Shown here piece after piece: positions 61,392 to 64,000 of a DNA stretch of 64,000 bases. The notes beneath the pieces were generated by a model, which had not been told where the DNA came from, did no database searches, and saw only the letters and a program-made list of their open reading frames with translations. Both the position numbers and the translations under genes were made by a program. Source of the DNA: DASQYE01 sp035940775 (GTDB lineage Bacteria > Acidobacteriota > Blastocatellia > Pyrinomonadales > Pyrinomonadaceae); contig DASZEN010000004.1 in assembly GCA_035940775.1 (NCBI GenBank), positions 124,001 through 188,000 on the forward strand. Direction: 5' to 3'. Position 1 is the first letter of the stretch, and each line of letters starts with the position of its first letter.

Positions 61392-62345
61392 TTGGAAAGA
61401 CCCTACAGGCGCGATCTGGTGCGCGAATATATGGCTTACATACAGGTGGAGAAGGGGCTCGCGCCGAACTCTCTCGAAAGCTACAGGCGCGACCTTGCGC
61501 GGCTCGCGGCCTGGGCCGACGGCCGGGGCAGGGCGGTCGAGCAGTTGACGCGCGCGGATTTAAGAGGCTGGATCGCAGAGCTTTCGCGCGAGGGTCTCGC
61601 GCCCTCCACCGTCTCGCGTGCGGTCAGCGCCGCGCGCGGACTCTTCCGTTTCCTGATGCTCGACGGGCATATAAAAAAGCATCCGGCCGAAGACCTCTCC
61701 ACCCCGCAAAGGGGGACGCACCTGCCGCGATTCCTCACCGAAGACGAGATGGATCGGCTACTGTCGGAGCCGGACGTTGAGACCGCCGAGGGGATTCGTG
61801 ATCGCGCGATGCTCGAATTGATGTACGCCACGGGCCTGCGCGTTTCCGAGCTTGTCTCTCTAAAGCTGGATGACCTCGACCTGGACGGCGGAACCATCAC
61901 CTGTCATGGCAAAGGCAGCAAGGAGCGGCGCGTTCCCATAGGCAAGAGCGCCGCGCACTGGCTTGAGCGCCACATAGCGCTGCGGCGCGCGCGCACCACT
62001 GGCAAGAGGGGAGGCGCGCGCCTCTTTCTGAGCGGGGCGGGCGCTCCGCTGACGCGGCAAGTCGCCTGGGCAACGATCAAGCGGTATGCCGCCCGCGCAA
62101 GTCTGAGCGACATCTCGCCGCATACGCTGCGCCATAGCTTCGCCACGCATCTGCTGCAACGCGGGGCCGATTCGCGCTCAGTCCAGGCGCTTCTGGGCCA
62201 CAGCGACATCTCAACCACGCAGATTTACACCCACATCACGGACAGGCACATGCGCGCCGCCTACGACCGCTTTCACCCGCGCGCTCGCGCCTCCTTCTCC
62301 GCAGCGGCCGAAGCGCACGGCGGCAACGACAAGGACGAAGGATAA
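61392..62345 (+). CDS. Xer-type tyrosine recombinase
   Basis: 317 residues from a TTG at 61392, with GAGGTGA 5 bases upstream. It resolves chromosome dimers at a dif site, or a similar site. The N-terminal SAM-like domain (YMAYIQVEKGLAPNSLESYR) is followed by the catalytic domain with Arg in YATGLRVSELVSLKL, HxxR in ISPHTLRHSFATHLL, His in ALLGHSDISTTQIYTHI and the nucleophile Tyr in the last of these. All five catalytic positions are present. XerC and XerD cannot be told apart here. It starts 113 bases after the DUF6328 gene. Confidence 0.92.
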   Translation: MERPYRRDLVREYMAYIQVEKGLAPNSLESYRRDLARLAAWADGRGRAVEQLTRADLRGWIAELSREGLAPSTVSRAVSAARGLFRFLMLDGHIKKHPAEDLSTPQRGTHLPRFLTEDEMDRLLSEPDVETAEGIRDRAMLELMYATGLRVSELVSLKLDDLDLDGGTITCHGKGSKERRVPIGKSAAHWLERHIALRRARTTGKRGGARLFLSGAGAPLTRQVAWATIKRYAARASLSDISPHTLRHSFATHLLQRGADSRSVQALLGHSDISTTQIYTHITDRHMRAAYDRFHPRARASFSAAAEAHGGNDKDEG

Positions 62346-62472
62346 AAAGCTTCCGTTAAAAATTCTTCCGCCCTACGGGCGCTCGCCAAAGCGCGGCTTG
62401 GAAGTTAAAATTCAGATGGCGCGCGGGTTTGTCGAAAATCACAGGAGGCGGGTTTAACTTGATAGAGGCTTT

Positions 62473-62934
62473 ATGAAAAAGGTCTTGATAATAGCAGCCA
62501 TCGCGGGCGTTGCCCTGGCAGCGATAATCTTCAGCCAGTCGGGCGGATCGAACCCGGTTAAGCGAAGCCGGGCGAGCGCGCCGCAGCCGTCGGGCGGGAC
62601 AACGGCGTCGCGCGTCCCGGCTCATTCCAAAGAGGTCGTGAGCCTGAGCGCGTTGCCGCCGACGCTGCCGCCCGAAAGGTTCTTCGGAGTCGCGCGTCAG
62701 GCGTATCAGGTGGCCAGGGAGATTCCGCAAACGCTCGCGCAGCTTCCATGCTACTGCTACTGCGACGAGACGTTCGGCCATAAGAGTCTTCACACCTGCT
62801 ACGAGAGCGAGCACTCGGCAACCTGCGCCACGTGCGTCAGCGAGGCGCTGCTGGCCTATCGCCTGCAAAAAGAGCAGGGGCTCACCGCGCCGCAGATACG
62901 CGAGCGCATCATCGCCGAGTTTTCAAGACAATAG
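62473..62934 (+). CDS. PCYCGC-type (here PCYCYC) exported protein
   Basis: 153 residues. An N-terminal membrane segment or signal (VLIIAAIAGVALAAIIFSQS) is followed by a Ser/Pro-rich spacer and a domain with the Cys pattern PCYCYCDETFGHKSLHTCYE and SATCATCVSEAL. The PCYCGC family has Cys-Tyr-Cys-Gly-Cys; here the second Gly position is Tyr. Several Cys and His residues suggest metal or heme binding. Such proteins are exported, often lipoproteins, but no lipobox Cys is seen near the start. Function is not known. Confidence 0.75.
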   Translation: MKKVLIIAAIAGVALAAIIFSQSGGSNPVKRSRASAPQPSGGTTASRVPAHSKEVVSLSALPPTLPPERFFGVARQAYQVAREIPQTLAQLPCYCYCDETFGHKSLHTCYESEHSATCATCVSEALLAYRLQKEQGLTAPQIRERIIAEFSRQ

Positions 62935-62957
62935 AATTTCAGTCCGAGTGCAAAATA

Positions 62958-62997
62958 AAGAGGCCCCGAATGCCAGAGAGCGTCCGGGACTCTTTTT
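62958..62997 (+). terminator. Intrinsic terminator after the PCYCYC gene
   Basis: The stem AGAGGCCCCG (62959-62968) pairs with CGGGACTCT (62985-62993) with a mismatch and a bulge, and TTTTT follows. It lies 24 bases after the stop codon. Confidence 0.6.
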
Positions 62998-63124
62998 AGC
63001 ATTCGCGGCTCCGGGTTTTTTTGAGAAAGACATCAATCCTCGATCTACACTCTTCGGACACGCCGCAATCTCTAAAAGGGCTATGACGGCCGTTTGTGAT
63101 TGCAAAATAGGCCTGACGGGGGTA

Positions 63125-63538
63125 TTACGTGCCGCCCGTCTCGGTCGCCACTAATAATGCGGGCGTCTCGAAGCGCAGACGGTTGAGAATATTTTTCAGT
63201 TGCTCGAAATCGCCCTGCTGCACGACGTAATCGTTGTGGCCGACGGAAGAGGACTCGCTGCCCTGTAGGCGCGGCATCTTCTGCGAGGTGATGATGACGA
63301 TTACGGAATCATGGAGGCGTGCGCGTTCCCGCAATCCGCGCGCGACAACCAGGCTTTTGGCGGCGGGCATGTCCGTATCCATCAGTATGAGGTCGGGGCG
63401 CGCCTCATTGACTTTCCCGAGCGCCTGCGCGTCGTTGGTCGCTTCCATAACGCGGTGGCCGCGCTTCTCCAGCAAGAGACCTATGCCGGAGTAAACATCT
63501 TCGCTATCAACTATAACCATGATGGTGCGGGCCGTCAT
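63125..63538 (-). CDS. Stand-alone receiver-domain protein with missing Lys
   Basis: 137 residues, one CheY-like receiver domain. The acidic residues (DSED at 11-14), the phosphoacceptor Asp (D54 in LILMDTDMP) and the switch Thr/Ser (VIITSQ, T84) are kept. The almost invariant Lys, expected near 107, is Gln in NDYVVQQGDFEQL, and the following Pro is also lost. Phosphorylation chemistry may be weak or the domain may work in an unphosphorylated state. There is no output domain. It diverges from the deaminase gene downstream. Confidence 0.85.
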   Translation of the reverse strand: MTARTIMVIVDSEDVYSGIGLLLEKRGHRVMEATNDAQALGKVNEARPDLILMDTDMPAAKSLVVARGLRERARLHDSVIVIITSQKMPRLQGSESSSVGHNDYVVQQGDFEQLKNILNRLRFETPALLVATETGGT

Positions 63539-63701
63539 GAAAAATCGTCCTCAAGTAAGAGCATTGATAAGGCGGAATGTTCTATGCCGAAACCGGGGAC
63601 GCTGTCAATGAGCGGCCTGCCATGTTGGACGCGCGCCGCGCGCGTTGCCTCTGTTGCGTAGTGCGTCTGCCGCGCGGCGCGCGTGATAATATTCGGGCGC
63701 T

Positions 63702-64000
63702 ATGAACGAATCATTCTCGAATCATGCGGCACACGACGACCACGACGACGTTCGTCACCTGCGCCGCGCCGTCCAGCTCGCGCTTGAGGCCGAAAGGCTC
63801 GGCAACCTGCCCGTCGGGGCCGTCATTACGCTCGGCGCGAAGACGCTCGCCGAAGCCGGAAACGCCGTCCTGATCCCGAACTATCATCCGGGGCGTCACG
63901 CGGAGATCGAAGCGCTCAGACTTGTGCCGGTGGAGTTGTGGCCTTTGAGCCGCGAGATGACCTGCTACACGACGCTGGAGCCTTGTGTGATGTGCGCCGG
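63702..64000 (+). CDS. Nucleoside deaminase (CMP/dCMP deaminase fold), 3' end outside the window
   Basis: 99 codons are visible from the ATG at 63702 to the end of the window, and the frame is still open. It is a zinc-dependent deaminase: GNLPVGAVITLG, the proton-donor Glu and zinc His in RHAEIEAL (H66-A-E68), and PCxxC in TTLEPCVMCA (C95 and C98). Related enzymes deaminate guanine, cytosine, dCMP or the wobble adenosine of tRNA; the specific one cannot be told from this half. The N terminus is unusually rich in His and Asp (NHAAHDDHDDVRH). Confidence 0.85.
   Translation, partial: MNESFSNHAAHDDHDDVRHLRRAVQLALEAERLGNLPVGAVITLGAKTLAEAGNAVLIPNYHPGRHAEIEALRLVPVELWPLSREMTCYTTLEPCVMCA

Noticed and set aside
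61392..62345. Xer recombinase as an integrase of a mobile element
   Set aside because: Length and motifs are those of chromosomal Xer proteins, and no att sites, phage or plasmid genes flank it.

Overview
The window is a GC-rich, gene-dense piece of bacterial chromosome with no rRNA, tRNA, phage, IS element or CRISPR array that I can see. Several things suggest an Acidobacteriota member, perhaps class Blastocatellia: a large Ser/Thr kinase with N-terminal zinc ribbon, PEGA-like and TPR parts; DUF4388 and TonB-C single proteins; CarD; a fused KGD-type 2-oxoglutarate enzyme; a porin with an outer-membrane type C-terminal Phe; and cdaA-cdaR-glmM in what otherwise looks like a diderm. This placement is inference from gene content, not from a marker alignment.

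Layout. 1-2246 (+): the 3' part of a LeuA-like synthase, then an M20 peptidase. 2325-18714 (-): DUF4388 protein, TonB-C protein, PBP4-type peptidase, GT9 glycosyltransferase, amidohydrolase, gpmI, a small zinc ribbon, enolase, a LolA-like protein, a CNNM/CorC protein, carD and a porin. 19208-31556 (+): FHA-GAF adenylate cyclase, MreB, site-2 protease, CDF transporter, cdaA-cdaR-glmM, a small-RNA locus, an M3-like peptidase, aroB and a small membrane protein. 31663-43447 (-): radical SAM protein, rpoD-dnaG, MBL protein, mutS2, protein kinase. 44115-49775 (+): rhomboid, hydroxyacyl-CoA dehydrogenase, enoyl-CoA hydratase, coiled-coil protein, ribH-nusB and a secreted protein. 49820-50362 (-): histidine phosphatase. 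50643-62934 (+): the 1299-residue 2-oxoglutarate enzyme, a TPR-like protein, a CapA lipoprotein, a membrane protein/winged-helix pair, DUF4173 protein, doubled DUF6328 protein, Xer recombinase and PCYCGC-type protein. 63125-64000: a receiver-domain protein (-) and the 5' part of a nucleoside deaminase (+).

How the genes fit together. Most are housekeeping. Cell-envelope functions recur: PBP4, MreB, GlmM with c-di-AMP synthesis, GT9, porin, CorC. Central carbon metabolism is represented by gpmI, eno and kgd, and fatty-acid/CoA steps by the dehydrogenase/hydratase pair. rpoD, dnaG, nusB, carD and mutS2 cover information processing.

The most unusual material is between genes. There is a promoter-hairpin-hairpin-terminator locus at 28158-28309 that reads as a discrete small RNA. 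There is also a set of long inverted repeats built partly from 7-bp GGATGAG-like units; three of them almost fill the gaps before mreB, the site-2 protease and cdaA and end 9-12 bases before start codons that lack a visible Shine-Dalgarno sequence. Long open frames opposite real genes are common here because of the GC-rich codon use and were left out.
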